The notes under the pieces were generated by a model, which was not told where the DNA came from, did not search any database, and saw only the letters and a list, made by a program, of their open reading frames with translations. From NCBI RefSeq assembly GCF_900607235.1, contig NZ_LR027849.1:124001-188000 (forward strand): DNA of 64,000 nt, read 5' to 3'. This document shows positions 23,908 to 31,560 of this stretch, piece after piece (position 1 is the stretch's first letter; each line of letters begins with the position of its first letter). Made by a program: the position numbers and the translations under genes. The stretch comes from Olivibacter jilunii. Lineage in GTDB: Bacteria > Bacteroidota > Bacteroidia > Sphingobacteriales > Sphingobacteriaceae.

Positions 23908-24693
23908 ATGGAAAAATTTGCAAAAGAACTAACCGGGAAATTAGCGTTAGTAACGGGTGGTACTAAAGGTATCGGAAGAGCAATTGCCGACAGATTGCTT
24001 GAAGCGGGTGCCACGGTGGTAGTGACTGCCAGAAATCATCCAGGCGACGAAAATTTGAAGTCTTATTTTATCCCAACAGATTTGACTATTCCTAGTGAAA
24101 CCGATAAAGTAGTGCGGGAAATCAACAAAAAATTTGGAACCATCGATATTTTGGTCAATAACATGGGTGGATCTACCAGTCCGTCGGGAGGATTTGCTGC
24201 TCTTACTGATGAACATTGGGAAAATGATCTGCAATTAAATTTGCAATCTTCTATTCGGATTGACAGGGCAATTTTACCCCAAATGGTAGAACAGAAAGGG
24301 GGTGTTATTATCCATATTTCATCACTAAGTGGTATTTTACCCTTATATGAATCGCTTGGAGCGTATGCCGTTGCAAAAGCTGCCTTAAATAACTATAGCA
24401 AAAGCCTGTCAAAAGAATTTACCCCTAGGGGCATACGCGTTGCTGCGGTTTCTCCGGGGATGGTAAAAACCGACACAATGGGTGCTTATTTACAATCATT
24501 ATCTGATACCTCAGGACGCAGTGTTGAAGAAGTTACACAGGATTTGATGACCTCTCTAGGTGGTGTACCGATGGGCAGAATGGCCCTTCCTGAAGAAATA
24601 GCAGAGCTGGTTGGGTTTCTTGTATCCCCGAGAGCCTCCTATATTACTGGTGTAAACTATATTATTGACGGAGGAGCAAATCCGTCATTTTAA
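23908..24693 (+). CDS. SDR-family oxidoreductase (tandem copy 2)
   Basis: A 261-residue paralogue of the preceding gene. TGGTKGIG at residues 16-23, VNNMGG, Ser at about 138, YAVAK (Tyr153/Lys157), and a final YIIDGGANPSF. Conserved HISSL and PQMVE/PLMIE blocks mark the pair. Regulated, by inference, through operator site 4. The gap after it (24694-24807) shows a perfect AACAT-CTA-ATGTT palindrome but no further copy of the TetR site. Confidence 0.92.
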   Translation: MEKFAKELTGKLALVTGGTKGIGRAIADRLLEAGATVVVTARNHPGDENLKSYFIPTDLTIPSETDKVVREINKKFGTIDILVNNMGGSTSPSGGFAALTDEHWENDLQLNLQSSIRIDRAILPQMVEQKGGVIIHISSLSGILPLYESLGAYAVAKAALNNYSKSLSKEFTPRGIRVAAVSPGMVKTDTMGAYLQSLSDTSGRSVEEVTQDLMTSLGGVPMGRMALPEEIAELVGFLVSPRASYITGVNYIIDGGANPSF

Positions 24694-24807
24694 GATAACT
24701 GATGGGTTCACCTGGGCTGCGAAAAATATTGCCTCGGTTGCGCTTCCACCAAAAAACAAATAGATCATAAATAACATCTAATGTTGAAATTAAGGTTTTA
24801 AATAGAA

Positions 24808-25827
24808 ATGAACAATAAACGCAAATTGCTGATTTACGGAGCCACGGGATATACTGGTAAAATTATTACTGCCAGAGCAAAAGCACTAAACTTAGATTTT
24901 GAGATAGCTGGAAGATCGGAAGATAAGATCAAAGCGATGGCACGGGAGTTAAATATACCCTACCATATTTTTACGGTAGACGACTCTAAAGCTTGGGAAA
25001 GGGCATTGACGGACAAACAAGTACTCATAAATGCGGCTGGCCCTTTTCTACTTACAGCGGAGCTAGCTATGAATGCCTGCCTTGACGCTGGCGTCCATTA
25101 TCTTGATATAAGTGCAGAACTAGACACCTACCGACTGGCAGAATCTTTGGATGATAAAGCAAGGGTAGCAGGCATTCAGTTGATATCGGGTGCAGGGCTA
25201 TTTGTCAGTTATGATGCATTGGTGGTGCACCTGTCAAAGTTAGTGGTCAAACCCGAATATTTGAAGGTAGGGTTCCGTCATTATGGTGGATTCTCCAGAG
25301 GCTCGGTTTTAAGTAGTAAGAACATTGCCGATTTGGGCATATTAATCCGTAAAAATGGAGAAATCCTTAATAACCCACACCCAAGGTCTAAAGTGTTTTC
25401 ATTCGGGGAAGAAGCGGTGGAATGTATGCCAACGCCATTGGGGGGAATTATTTTGAGCTATAAAGCTACGGGTATTCCCAATATCGAAGAATTTTTCTCT
25501 TTGAAACTGCCGGCCACAGAGCTGTCTGATTTAACAAACGAAAATCTGCCGGACGGGCCAACAAAGGAGGAACGTGCGGCGGGGCGAAATGGGATAGCAG
25601 CCGAGATTACGGGCAAAGACGGTACCGTTGTAAAAGCGTATGTAGATGCACCATCGGGCTATGACCTTACTCCGCTTTCGGTAGTAGCGGTGGCACACCG
25701 CATCTTAAATAATGATTTTAAGATCGGTTATCAATCGCCCGGATCTGCTTACGGAGAAGAGATCATAAAAGATATTCCTGATACCCATCTAATTGATATT
25801 AGGCAACCAACACAAACATTTCTATAA
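24808..25827 (+). CDS. Saccharopine dehydrogenase-like / trans-acting enoyl reductase family protein
   Basis: A 339-residue NAD(P)-binding protein. The N-terminal Rossmann motif LLIYGATGYTGKIIT (residues 6-20) and AGRSEDKIKAMA are typical of the saccharopine dehydrogenase NADP-binding family. LINAAGPF follows at about 72-79. A glycine-rich GFRHYGGFSRGSVLS is near the middle. Actinobacterial relatives act as trans enoyl reductases in lipid synthesis; the substrate here is unknown. The SnoaL-like gene begins immediately after the stop codon, so the two are co-translated. Confidence 0.85.
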   Translation: MNNKRKLLIYGATGYTGKIITARAKALNLDFEIAGRSEDKIKAMARELNIPYHIFTVDDSKAWERALTDKQVLINAAGPFLLTAELAMNACLDAGVHYLDISAELDTYRLAESLDDKARVAGIQLISGAGLFVSYDALVVHLSKLVVKPEYLKVGFRHYGGFSRGSVLSSKNIADLGILIRKNGEILNNPHPRSKVFSFGEEAVECMPTPLGGIILSYKATGIPNIEEFFSLKLPATELSDLTNENLPDGPTKEERAAGRNGIAAEITGKDGTVVKAYVDAPSGYDLTPLSVVAVAHRILNNDFKIGYQSPGSAYGEEIIKDIPDTHLIDIRQPTQTFL

Positions 25828-26247
25828 ATGAAAAATCAAAAAATGAGTAGCGAACAACAAATTTTGAATTTAATCGCCCAATATACACACTACGTGGATC
25901 AGGCTAAATTTGATAAAGTGGGTGAACTCTTTGCCAACGGGAAAATAATTACCCCCGGCGGCACCATGGAAGGAAAAGATGACGTTTCAAAGCATTTGGA
26001 GAAGAACCTTCAGGTATATGCTGATGGTACACCGAGAACGGCACATGTGACCACCAATAGTCTTTTAGATATTCTGGAAGATAACGACGAGGCGATAGCA
26101 GTTTCATACCTCACTATTTTTCAGCAGGATGCAGATCGTGATTTTTCATTGCAACCGATAGCTATCGGACGTTATCACGACCTATTCAAAAGAATGGATG
26201 GGAAATGGTATTTCTTGATTCGTGAGCTTATTATTACATTGGCGTGA
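25828..26247 (+). CDS. SnoaL-like / NTF2-fold protein
   Basis: A 139-residue protein of the SnoaL_4 group: QQILNLIAQYTHYVDQAKFDKVGELFANGKIITPGG, then a histidine-containing KRMDGKWYFLIRELIITLA strand. The fold is a cone-shaped barrel used by isomerases, dehydratases and ring hydroxylase subunits. Adjacent to the stop codon of the preceding reductase (no gap), which suggests a shared pathway. ATG 25843 (MSSEQQ) is an alternative start. Confidence 0.85.
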   Translation: MKNQKMSSEQQILNLIAQYTHYVDQAKFDKVGELFANGKIITPGGTMEGKDDVSKHLEKNLQVYADGTPRTAHVTTNSLLDILEDNDEAIAVSYLTIFQQDADRDFSLQPIAIGRYHDLFKRMDGKWYFLIRELIITLA

Positions 26248-26302
26248 GATCTTTCCCATCACGCTAAACCAAACACGATAGATCTAAGCACGATCGAAAA
26301 CA

Positions 26303-26392
26303 ATGGAAAATAAAAACTTGCCTGTGAACTTTAACAATGAAGATTCGTCAAAACGACAACAGATCGCTCCGTTTTGGCGAACCTTATATTGA
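26303..26392 (+). CDS. Possible small ORF, perhaps an N-terminal remnant
   Basis: Thirty codons reading MENKNLPVNFNNEDSSKRQQ... to TGA at 26390-26392. It has a protein-like, hydrophilic composition and ends just upstream of the tag promoter region. It could be a truncated gene start or chance. Confidence 0.25.
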   Translation: MENKNLPVNFNNEDSSKRQQIAPFWRTLY

Positions 26393-26435
26393 TAATTTGT
26401 TTCATTTTTGTACATCAATTAAAAGTATAAATAAA

Positions 26436-26984
26436 ATGAGTTATTGCGATTATATACCCATGATGAAAGAGCCTAGCCGTAGCCTTCATCAAAACTATCA
26501 TGACAACTATTATGGTTTTCCTATTCATGATGATAATGAGCTTTTCGGACGCCTGATTATGGAAATCAATCAGGCGGGACTGAGTTGGGAAACCATTTTG
26601 AAAAAAGAAGAAGGCTTCCGAAAAGCATACAACGATTTTAATATTGAAACGATTGCCAACTACACAGAAGCAGATCGGGAAAGGCTGTTGGCAGATGCCG
26701 GTATCATCCGCAGCAAACTGAAGGTAAATGCAGCCATCGAAAATGCCAAAACTATTTTAGCCTTGCAAAAAGAATATGGCAGTTTTGAAAAATGGCTGGA
26801 ACATCATCATCCGAAAACCAAAGAGGAGTGGGTAAAGTTGTTTAAGAAAACCTTCCGTTTTACTGGTGGCGAAATCGTAAATGAGTTTTTGATGAGCATC
26901 GGCTATCTACCGGGGGCACACGCTGAAACCTGTTCTGTCCATAAAACAATTCTAAAAACCAAACCCATGTGGTTAAAAAAATAA
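26436..26984 (+). CDS. tag: DNA-3-methyladenine glycosylase I
   Basis: A 182-residue Tag enzyme that excises 3-methyladenine from alkylated DNA. ATG 26436 (MSYCDYIPM) fits the family start CxW/CDY; the frame extends upstream to 26337 without family similarity. Motifs: YHDNYYGFPIHDDNELFGRLIMEINQAGLSWETILKKEEGFRKAYNDF and the zinc-ligand region GYLPGAHAETCSVHKTI (His/Cys near the C-terminus). Its presence among redox genes may mean an alkylating or electrophile-stress role. Its TAA overlaps the next ATG (TAATG). Confidence 0.93.
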   Translation: MSYCDYIPMMKEPSRSLHQNYHDNYYGFPIHDDNELFGRLIMEINQAGLSWETILKKEEGFRKAYNDFNIETIANYTEADRERLLADAGIIRSKLKVNAAIENAKTILALQKEYGSFEKWLEHHHPKTKEEWVKLFKKTFRFTGGEIVNEFLMSIGYLPGAHAETCSVHKTILKTKPMWLKK

Positions 26985-27328
26985 TGAATATCAAGATACA
27001 AACTTTGATCGATCAATGGATTGCTGCCAGCAACGCATTCGACATAGAAAAATACCTTGAATTTTATTTGCCCGAAGCGATCTTAGATGATCCATCAGTA
27101 GGCAAGACGTTCAATGGTCATGAGGGCATTAAAGAGTATTTCTACCATTACTTTATCGGCTACAACACGCATACCAAACAAGTAGGGCTAAGGATAACCG
27201 ACGAAGAAAATGCCCATCTGGAAGTTGAATTTACAGGCGATTTCCCCGAAGGTAAAATTGGGGGAACGTTTGATTTCAATTTCAAGAATGGCAAAATAGC
27301 TTTAGCTAAAGCGGATTTGATTCACTAA
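26984..27328 (+). CDS. SnoaL-like / NTF2-fold protein
   Basis: A 114-residue protein beginning at the ATG that overlaps the tag stop codon. QTLIDQWIAASNAFDIEKYLEFYLPEAILDDPSVGKTFNGHEGIKEYFYHYFIG is the typical NTF2-like opening with the FxxDavl region. An upstream GTG in frame is ignored in favour of the coupled ATG. Function unknown; possibly binds a small organic ligand. Confidence 0.82.
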   Translation: MNIKIQTLIDQWIAASNAFDIEKYLEFYLPEAILDDPSVGKTFNGHEGIKEYFYHYFIGYNTHTKQVGLRITDEENAHLEVEFTGDFPEGKIGGTFDFNFKNGKIALAKADLIH

Positions 27329-27340
27329 AATAATATAACA

Positions 27341-27661
27341 ATGAATAAAGAAGATTTTGACGAGATCATTCGTCGCTCTATGAAAATTAGACAGGAATAC
27401 CACGAACTGGAACTGCAACATCACGGCAGCAAATGGACGGTGGAAGAAGATGCCTTGGCGTATCTTACCGATGCAGGATTAGTAGGGCGTAATATCATGT
27501 CTGAGCAGCAACGCTGGCCGAAAGCAGGTTCAAAAGATGAATTAGAACATAAGCTAGGTGAAAATATCTGGTGGCTTATTGTTTTGGCTGAAAGATCTGG
27601 TATCGATATCAAAGATGCAATTAATAACTTTTTAACGAAAACAGATGCTGCATTGGGGTAA
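27341..27661 (+). CDS. MazG-like protein
   Basis: A 106-residue all-alpha protein: EYHELELQHHGSKWTVEEDALAYLTDAGLVGRNIM and HKLGENIWWLIVLAERSGIDIKDAI resemble small MazG-like nucleotide pyrophosphohydrolases. The canonical EExxE metal-binding motif is not clear (EED at about 32-34, E/H near 69-73), so catalysis is uncertain. It is the last gene of the run starting with tag, 12 bp after the SnoaL-like gene. Confidence 0.75.
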   Translation: MNKEDFDEIIRRSMKIRQEYHELELQHHGSKWTVEEDALAYLTDAGLVGRNIMSEQQRWPKAGSKDELEHKLGENIWWLIVLAERSGIDIKDAINNFLTKTDAALG

Positions 27662-27694
27662 ATATTTGTAAATAAGTCTTTCGTGCATGTTTAT

Positions 27695-27743
27695 AAAAAT
27701 TACTCAATGTACTGAGTAATTTTTAGCAGTACATTGAGTAATT
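27695..27743. terminator. Nested inverted repeats between convergent genes (bidirectional terminator or TetR-type operator)
   Basis: AAAAATTACTCA (27695-27706) pairs perfectly with TGAGTAATTTTT (27713-27724). AATTACTCAATGTACT (27698-27713) also pairs perfectly with AGTACATTGAGTAATT (27728-27743). The two folds exclude each other. A U-run ends the hairpin on both strands, so it can terminate the MazG-like gene and the convergent AraC gene. The half-site TTACTCA occurs three times, which also suits a protein-binding site. Confidence 0.6.
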
Positions 27744-27771
27744 CCAAAATTAACCGATATATAAAGCAATA

Positions 27772-28710
27772 TCATTGCGACACACCTCTCCTAAATGCGT
27801 TGGGGGTACATCCCGTGTTCCTTTTGAAGAAAAAATTAAAATTAGGTTGATCAGAAAAACCCACCGCGTAGCTAATTTGATCCAAGGTCCAGGTAGTTTG
27901 TATTAAAAGCGCTTTGCATTCATCCAAAAGTCTTCCCTTAATATGCGTACTTACATTCTGCCCGGTTCGTTTTTTAAGAATCCGGTTTAAATAATTGGGA
28001 TGCAGATTGAGGGAGAACGCAAATTCCTGTGCAGTTCGGAGCCGGATAGGGTTTTCATAGTTGATTTGAGAGACTTCTTCTTCCAGTAAACCAAAAAAGC
28101 GATGAATATGGTCGTACTCTTCATCTGTTCGTTGCGGAACAAGGTAATTGGATTTTCGGGCACTTTCAATCATCAGTAGTTGTATATAGGCCTGAATAGC
28201 ATCATATCCCAATTCATTACCTTGCTCTTGATACATGCTTTCCCAAAGACGGTTAAAGCCGGGAAGGTCTCTGTCTTCTATCCGGATGACTGATTTTGAC
28301 TTGTCTTTAAATAAGTTCAGTCGCTCTAATGTTGCTTTCAACATGGGGTGGTGATTGATAAAATCCCTTTTGAAAAGCAGGTAATATCCGGCCGATTCTC
28401 CTGAAGTCTTCTGCCATGAGATAATGTCATTGGGATGAATAAAAAGTAGAGTCGGCGTATCGATTAAATACTTGTTGAGCCCTAAGGTGAAAACTCCTTT
28501 TCCGCCGGCGATCATCAGAATTTTATAGAAGTCTCGTCGATTAGCGGAGAGGTAATTACGGCAGTCTTCAATCTCACGATTGAACACTTTGATGGGGGGA
28601 CGGTCGTGGGCTTCCCGGTATATAGGTGTAAGTTCCGGGAAATCACGAAGCCGATCTATTGCTTTGTGGTCCATGCTCATTTTCATAGACGTGGTTAGTT
28701 TTCGTTCCAT
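27772..28710 (-). CDS. AraC-family regulator
   Basis: A 312-residue AraC protein of the RRDFYKI subfamily (NRRDFYKILMIAGGKGVFTLGLNKYLID) shared with the regulator at 2288. The C-terminal helices read FAFSLNLHPNYLNRILKKRTGQN and TLDQISYAVGFSDQPNFNFFFKRNTG. It is divergent from the HbpS-like gene at 28855, whose promoter carries GTTTGATTTTCATAA, nearly the same half-site as upstream of the SDR at 3260. It likely activates the HbpS-like/SDR/SnoaL operon. Ligand unknown. Confidence 0.9.
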   Translation of the reverse strand: MERKLTTSMKMSMDHKAIDRLRDFPELTPIYREAHDRPPIKVFNREIEDCRNYLSANRRDFYKILMIAGGKGVFTLGLNKYLIDTPTLLFIHPNDIISWQKTSGESAGYYLLFKRDFINHHPMLKATLERLNLFKDKSKSVIRIEDRDLPGFNRLWESMYQEQGNELGYDAIQAYIQLLMIESARKSNYLVPQRTDEEYDHIHRFFGLLEEEVSQINYENPIRLRTAQEFAFSLNLHPNYLNRILKKRTGQNVSTHIKGRLLDECKALLIQTTWTLDQISYAVGFSDQPNFNFFFKRNTGCTPNAFRRGVSQ

Positions 28711-28743
28711 AAAGTTATCAAAAATCTTAAAATTTTTGGTCAG

Positions 28744-28809
28744 GTTTGATTTTCATAAAATCCGGCTTTTTTTTCCTATAAGAATCCTTCCCTATCCGCT
28801 GCAACTTTG
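28744..28809 (+). promoter_or_regulatory. AraC half-site and -7 element upstream of HbpS-like gene
   Basis: GTTTGATTTTCATAA (28744-28758), a weaker second half-site from 28765, and CAACTTTG (28802-28809) as -7. The distance from the distal half-site to the -7 box is 58 bp, against 57 bp in the promoter at 3170-3234. Confidence 0.55.
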
Positions 28810-28854
28810 TCTTAACAAAACGAAATAAAAACATAACAACTAAAAAGCAATAGT

Positions 28855-29259
28855 ATGGAAATCAATCTCAATGAATCAAGACAGGTTGTGCAGCAAGCTA
28901 GGGCAAAGGCTATACAACTCAATGTAAATGTAAATATTGCGATACTGGATACGGCCGGACATCTTAAGACTTTTGAAAGGATGGATGACGCCTTCTTAGG
29001 ATCCATGGACATCGCCATCAAGAAAGCGAAAACGGCCAGCCTTTTTAGAACCAGTAGCGAAAACGTTGGCGAATACCTAAAACCTGAAGCAGGAACCTAC
29101 GGCATGGTAAACACCAACAATGGTCTGGTGGGATTTGCCGGCGGACTTCCAATTCTGAAGGATAAACGTATCATCGGCTACATCGGTGTATCAGGCGGTG
29201 CCGTTTCGGAAGACTTACAGATTGCAACCGCGGGAGCGGAAATTTTTAACCAAAATTAA
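28855..29259 (+). CDS. GlcG/HbpS-family protein
   Basis: A 134-residue protein of the GlcG/HbpS (PF03928) family: ARAKAIQLNVNVNIAILDTAGHLKTFERMDDAFLGSMDIAIKKAKTASLFRTSS and GFAGGLPILKDKRIIGYIGVSGGAVSEDLQIATAG. No signal peptide, so cytoplasmic. Members bind heme or cobalamin-like ligands or act as accessory enzymes; role here unknown. First gene of a likely operon with the SDR at 29308. Confidence 0.9.
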   Translation: MEINLNESRQVVQQARAKAIQLNVNVNIAILDTAGHLKTFERMDDAFLGSMDIAIKKAKTASLFRTSSENVGEYLKPEAGTYGMVNTNNGLVGFAGGLPILKDKRIIGYIGVSGGAVSEDLQIATAGAEIFNQN

Positions 29260-29307
29260 TTAGAACACTAATAAACATTTCATTACCAATTTTAAAACGA
29301 TAAAAAA

Positions 29308-30117
29308 ATGGAAACTAAAACAATTTTAATTACAGGAGCAGGTTCAGGATTCGGAAAAGGAGCTGCATTAGGAATGGCTAAAAACGGACACAACATCATT
29401 GCAACGGTACACGTATCATCACAAGTAACCCCGCTTCGCGAAGAAGTTGCTGCCTTAGGTTTGTCTGATAAAATCCGCGTGGAACGCTTGGACCTTACCG
29501 ATCAGTATGATATCAAACAAGCCTTAAAATGGGACTTTGATATTCTTTGGAACAATGCCGGAATGGGGGAGGCGGGGCCCGTTTGGGAGATTCCGGTAGA
29601 CCTGGTACGGAAAAACTTTGAAGTGAATGTTTTTCTCCCGCTGATTCTTACGCAAGGGGTGGTGCAGCGATGGGTGCGAGACGGCAAAAAAGGAAAAGTG
29701 GTATTCACCTCGTCGATGGGAGGTTTGTTTACACCTGCTAACTGGGGCACCTATGTTTCTACCAAACACGCGCTGGAATCTTTGGCAGAAGCCTTGCAGC
29801 AAGAGCTTGCAGGGTATGGTATCAAGGTACAGACCATTAACCCGGGTGCTTATTATACGGGATATAACGAAACCATGGCTGATAATCCGTTCCGTTGGTT
29901 GGATGATGAAGTCAACTTTACGAAAAGAGCAGACCTTCGCAAAGGTTTTGATGATTTCTTTGCTACACCGGAAGGAAAAATGGATCCGAAAGAAATGATA
30001 GATCGCATGATTGAAATCGTGCCGGCTGATGAAGGGAAATTCAGAAATGTAGTTCCTAAAGTGATTGAAGATATGCTCAAAGATCATCAATTGAAAGCTT
30101 GGGAGAATCGCATTTGA
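29308..30117 (+). CDS. SDR-family oxidoreductase
   Basis: A 269-residue SDR. TGAGSGFG at residues 9-16, NNAG at 82-85, Ser at about 135, YVSTK (Tyr149/Lys153). The long C-terminal region (GKMDPKEMIDRMIEIVPADEGKFRNVVPKVIEDMLKDHQ) is typical of this Bacteroidota SDR group. Follows the HbpS-like gene by 48 bp in the same direction. A hairpin with few T at 30132-30160 follows. Confidence 0.9.
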   Translation: METKTILITGAGSGFGKGAALGMAKNGHNIIATVHVSSQVTPLREEVAALGLSDKIRVERLDLTDQYDIKQALKWDFDILWNNAGMGEAGPVWEIPVDLVRKNFEVNVFLPLILTQGVVQRWVRDGKKGKVVFTSSMGGLFTPANWGTYVSTKHALESLAEALQQELAGYGIKVQTINPGAYYTGYNETMADNPFRWLDDEVNFTKRADLRKGFDDFFATPEGKMDPKEMIDRMIEIVPADEGKFRNVVPKVIEDMLKDHQLKAWENRI

Positions 30118-30131
30118 TTTTAAAGGAAAAT

Positions 30132-30160
30132 AAGCCTTAACCAACGTTGAGGCTTGTTTC
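30132..30160 (+). terminator. Weak terminator after SDR
   Basis: AAGCCTTAAC (30132-30141) pairs with GTTGAGGCTT (30146-30155) with one mismatch, followed by GTTTC. The T-run is short. Confidence 0.45.
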
Positions 30161-30187
30161 GATCAACTAACTAAAAGTATAATCCTA

Positions 30188-30664
30188 ATGAAACTATTAT
30201 TAATTTCTCTTTTTATGATTTCATTTTCGATAGCGTCAGCTCAAAATTACAGCGAAGCGGAATTGGCCAATAAAGAAATTATTACAAACGCTTTTCACGA
30301 CTGGCAGGAGGGGACGGGTAATTTTTTCGATTTATTGACGGACGATTTGCATTGGGAAATAACGGGGTCTACACCTTACTCAAGGGTCTATAACTCCAAA
30401 AAGGAATTTTTGGATCAGGTGATTATTCCGCTCAACAAAAAATTGAAGGTAAAAATCAAACCAACGGTACGTAATATTTTTGTTGACGGTGATATGGTAA
30501 TTGCGCTTTGGGATGGCGAAGCTACGGCGCTGGACGGAAAACCTTATCGTAGCTCGTATTCATGGTATATGAAGGTGAAAGATGGCAAAATAACCGAAGT
30601 AGTTGCTTTTCTTGACGGGATTGAATTTAGTGATATCATGGAGCGGATACCTGTTGAAGAATAA
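30188..30664 (+). CDS. Secreted SnoaL-like (NTF2-fold) protein
   Basis: A 158-residue protein with a signal peptide (LLLISLFMISFSIASAQ, cleavage near residue 19), then an NTF2-like domain: ITNAFHDWQEGTGNFFDLLTDDLHWEITGSTPYSR ... YRSSYSWYMKVKDGKITEVVAFLDGIEF. It is exported, unlike the two other SnoaL-like proteins in the window. Function unknown. It ends 27 bp before the inverted-repeat operator of the TetR locus. Confidence 0.85.
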   Translation: MKLLLISLFMISFSIASAQNYSEAELANKEIITNAFHDWQEGTGNFFDLLTDDLHWEITGSTPYSRVYNSKKEFLDQVIIPLNKKLKVKIKPTVRNIFVDGDMVIALWDGEATALDGKPYRSSYSWYMKVKDGKITEVVAFLDGIEFSDIMERIPVEE

Positions 30665-30691
30665 AAACCTCAATTGTCATGACTTCTTCAT

Positions 30692-30731
30692 ATAACACCT
30701 AATTAGACCAATTAGTCTAATTAGGTGTTAT
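30692..30731 (+). promoter_or_regulatory. TetR operator: perfect 17-bp inverted repeat
   Basis: ATAACACCTAATTAGAC (30692-30708), loop CAATTA, and its exact complement (30715-30731). The right arm overlaps the first three bases of the -7 box TATCTTTG (30729-30736). The core TTAGAC-N6-GTCTAA resembles TetR/AcrR operators. The TetR gene at 31561 is the likely binder. Confidence 0.75.
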
Positions 30732-30736
30732 CTTTG
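30729..30736 (+). promoter_or_regulatory. -7 element TATCTTTG of interrupted SDR gene
   Basis: A perfect TAnnTTTG match overlapping the right arm of the 17-bp inverted repeat. The predicted transcript start near 30743 supports ATG 30757 as the start codon. Confidence 0.6.
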
Positions 30737-30756
30737 TGGACCAAATGGTTCAATAT

Positions 30757-31506
30757 ATGAAAAAATTAGAAAATAAGGTTGCGCTGGTTACAGGCGCTTC
30801 AAAAGGGATCGGCGCCGCTATTGCCAAAAAGTTGGCAACAGAAGGTGCTGCGGTGGTGGTTAACTATGGTGCTGCGCAAGCGGATGCAGAAAAAGTAGTT
30901 GCCGAAATTGTAAGCAATGGAGGTAAAGCGATTGCCATTCAAGCGGATGTATCCAAGGCCGCGGATGTGGATCGTCTCTTTGCGGAAGCGCTTAGCCGGT
31001 ACGGCAGCTTGGATGTGTTGGTAAACAATGCAGGGATCTATGAGTGGGCTCCCATTGAAGCGTTTACAGAAGAAAGTTTTCACCGTCAGTTTAATATCAA
31101 TGTATTGGGACTAATTTTAGCATCGAAAATTGCCGTGAATAGTTTTGGAGAAAAAGGAGGGAGCATCATCAATATTGGTTCGGTCGTATCGAGCGCTACA
31201 CCTGCCGGCAGTGCCGTGTATACGGCGACTAAAAGTGCCGTTGATTGAATTACTCGTGTGTTGTCAAAAGAATTGGGCCCTCGAAATATCCGCGTAAACT
31301 CGATCAATCCAGGGGTGGTGGCTACGGAAGGTTCACGCGCTGCCGGTTTTGTGGGAAGCGAATTTGCAGAGGCCATGGCGAATGAGACACCGCTGCGTCG
31401 TATTGGTGAGCCTGATGACATTGCGGCCGTGGCGGCGTTTTTGGCATCTGACGATTCAAAATGGTTAACCGGAGAGCTTATCCTGGCGAGTGGTGGCTTG
31501 CGGTAA
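30757..31506 (+). pseudogene. SDR gene interrupted by an in-frame TGA
   Basis: A FabG-like SDR reading frame of 249 residues (TGASKGIG at 12-19, NNAG, YTATK at about 155-159), broken by TGA at 31246-31248, codon 164. The frame continues at once with [24 protein letters not shown] and ends [10 protein letters not shown], with no other defect. A single-base change (for example TCA or GGA to TGA) explains it. The truncated product keeps the catalytic Tyr and Lys but lacks the substrate region. Its strong TetR-type operator is intact, so the lesion may be recent. Sequencing error is the other explanation. Confidence 0.85.
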
Positions 31507-31524
31507 TGTTTTTTCTATTAAAAT

Positions 31525-31560
31525 CAATAGCTTTGCCTCTGTTGGGTAAGGCTATTTTTT
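31525..31560 (+). terminator. Intrinsic terminator ending at the TetR start codon
   Basis: AATAGCTTTGC pairs with GTAAGGCTATT (two mismatches) and is followed by six T that end at 31560, one base before the ATG of the TetR gene. Confidence 0.6.

Noticed and set aside
24694-24807. Short frame reading GFTWAAKNIASVALPPKNK as a gene remnant
   Set aside because: Only 19 codons, no start, no recognisable family. Could be real but cannot be supported.
29524-30144. 206-residue minus-strand frame opposite the SDR at 29308
   Set aside because: Antisense shadow of a gene with complete SDR motifs.
30692-30731. The 17-bp inverted repeat as a terminator of the SnoaL-like gene
   Set aside because: No T-run follows on the plus strand and the right arm overlaps a perfect -7 box, so an operator is favoured.
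31246-31248. Selenocysteine or other recoding of the TGA
   Set aside because: No SECIS-like hairpin is obvious downstream, the position is not a redox site in SDRs, and no Sec machinery is visible.
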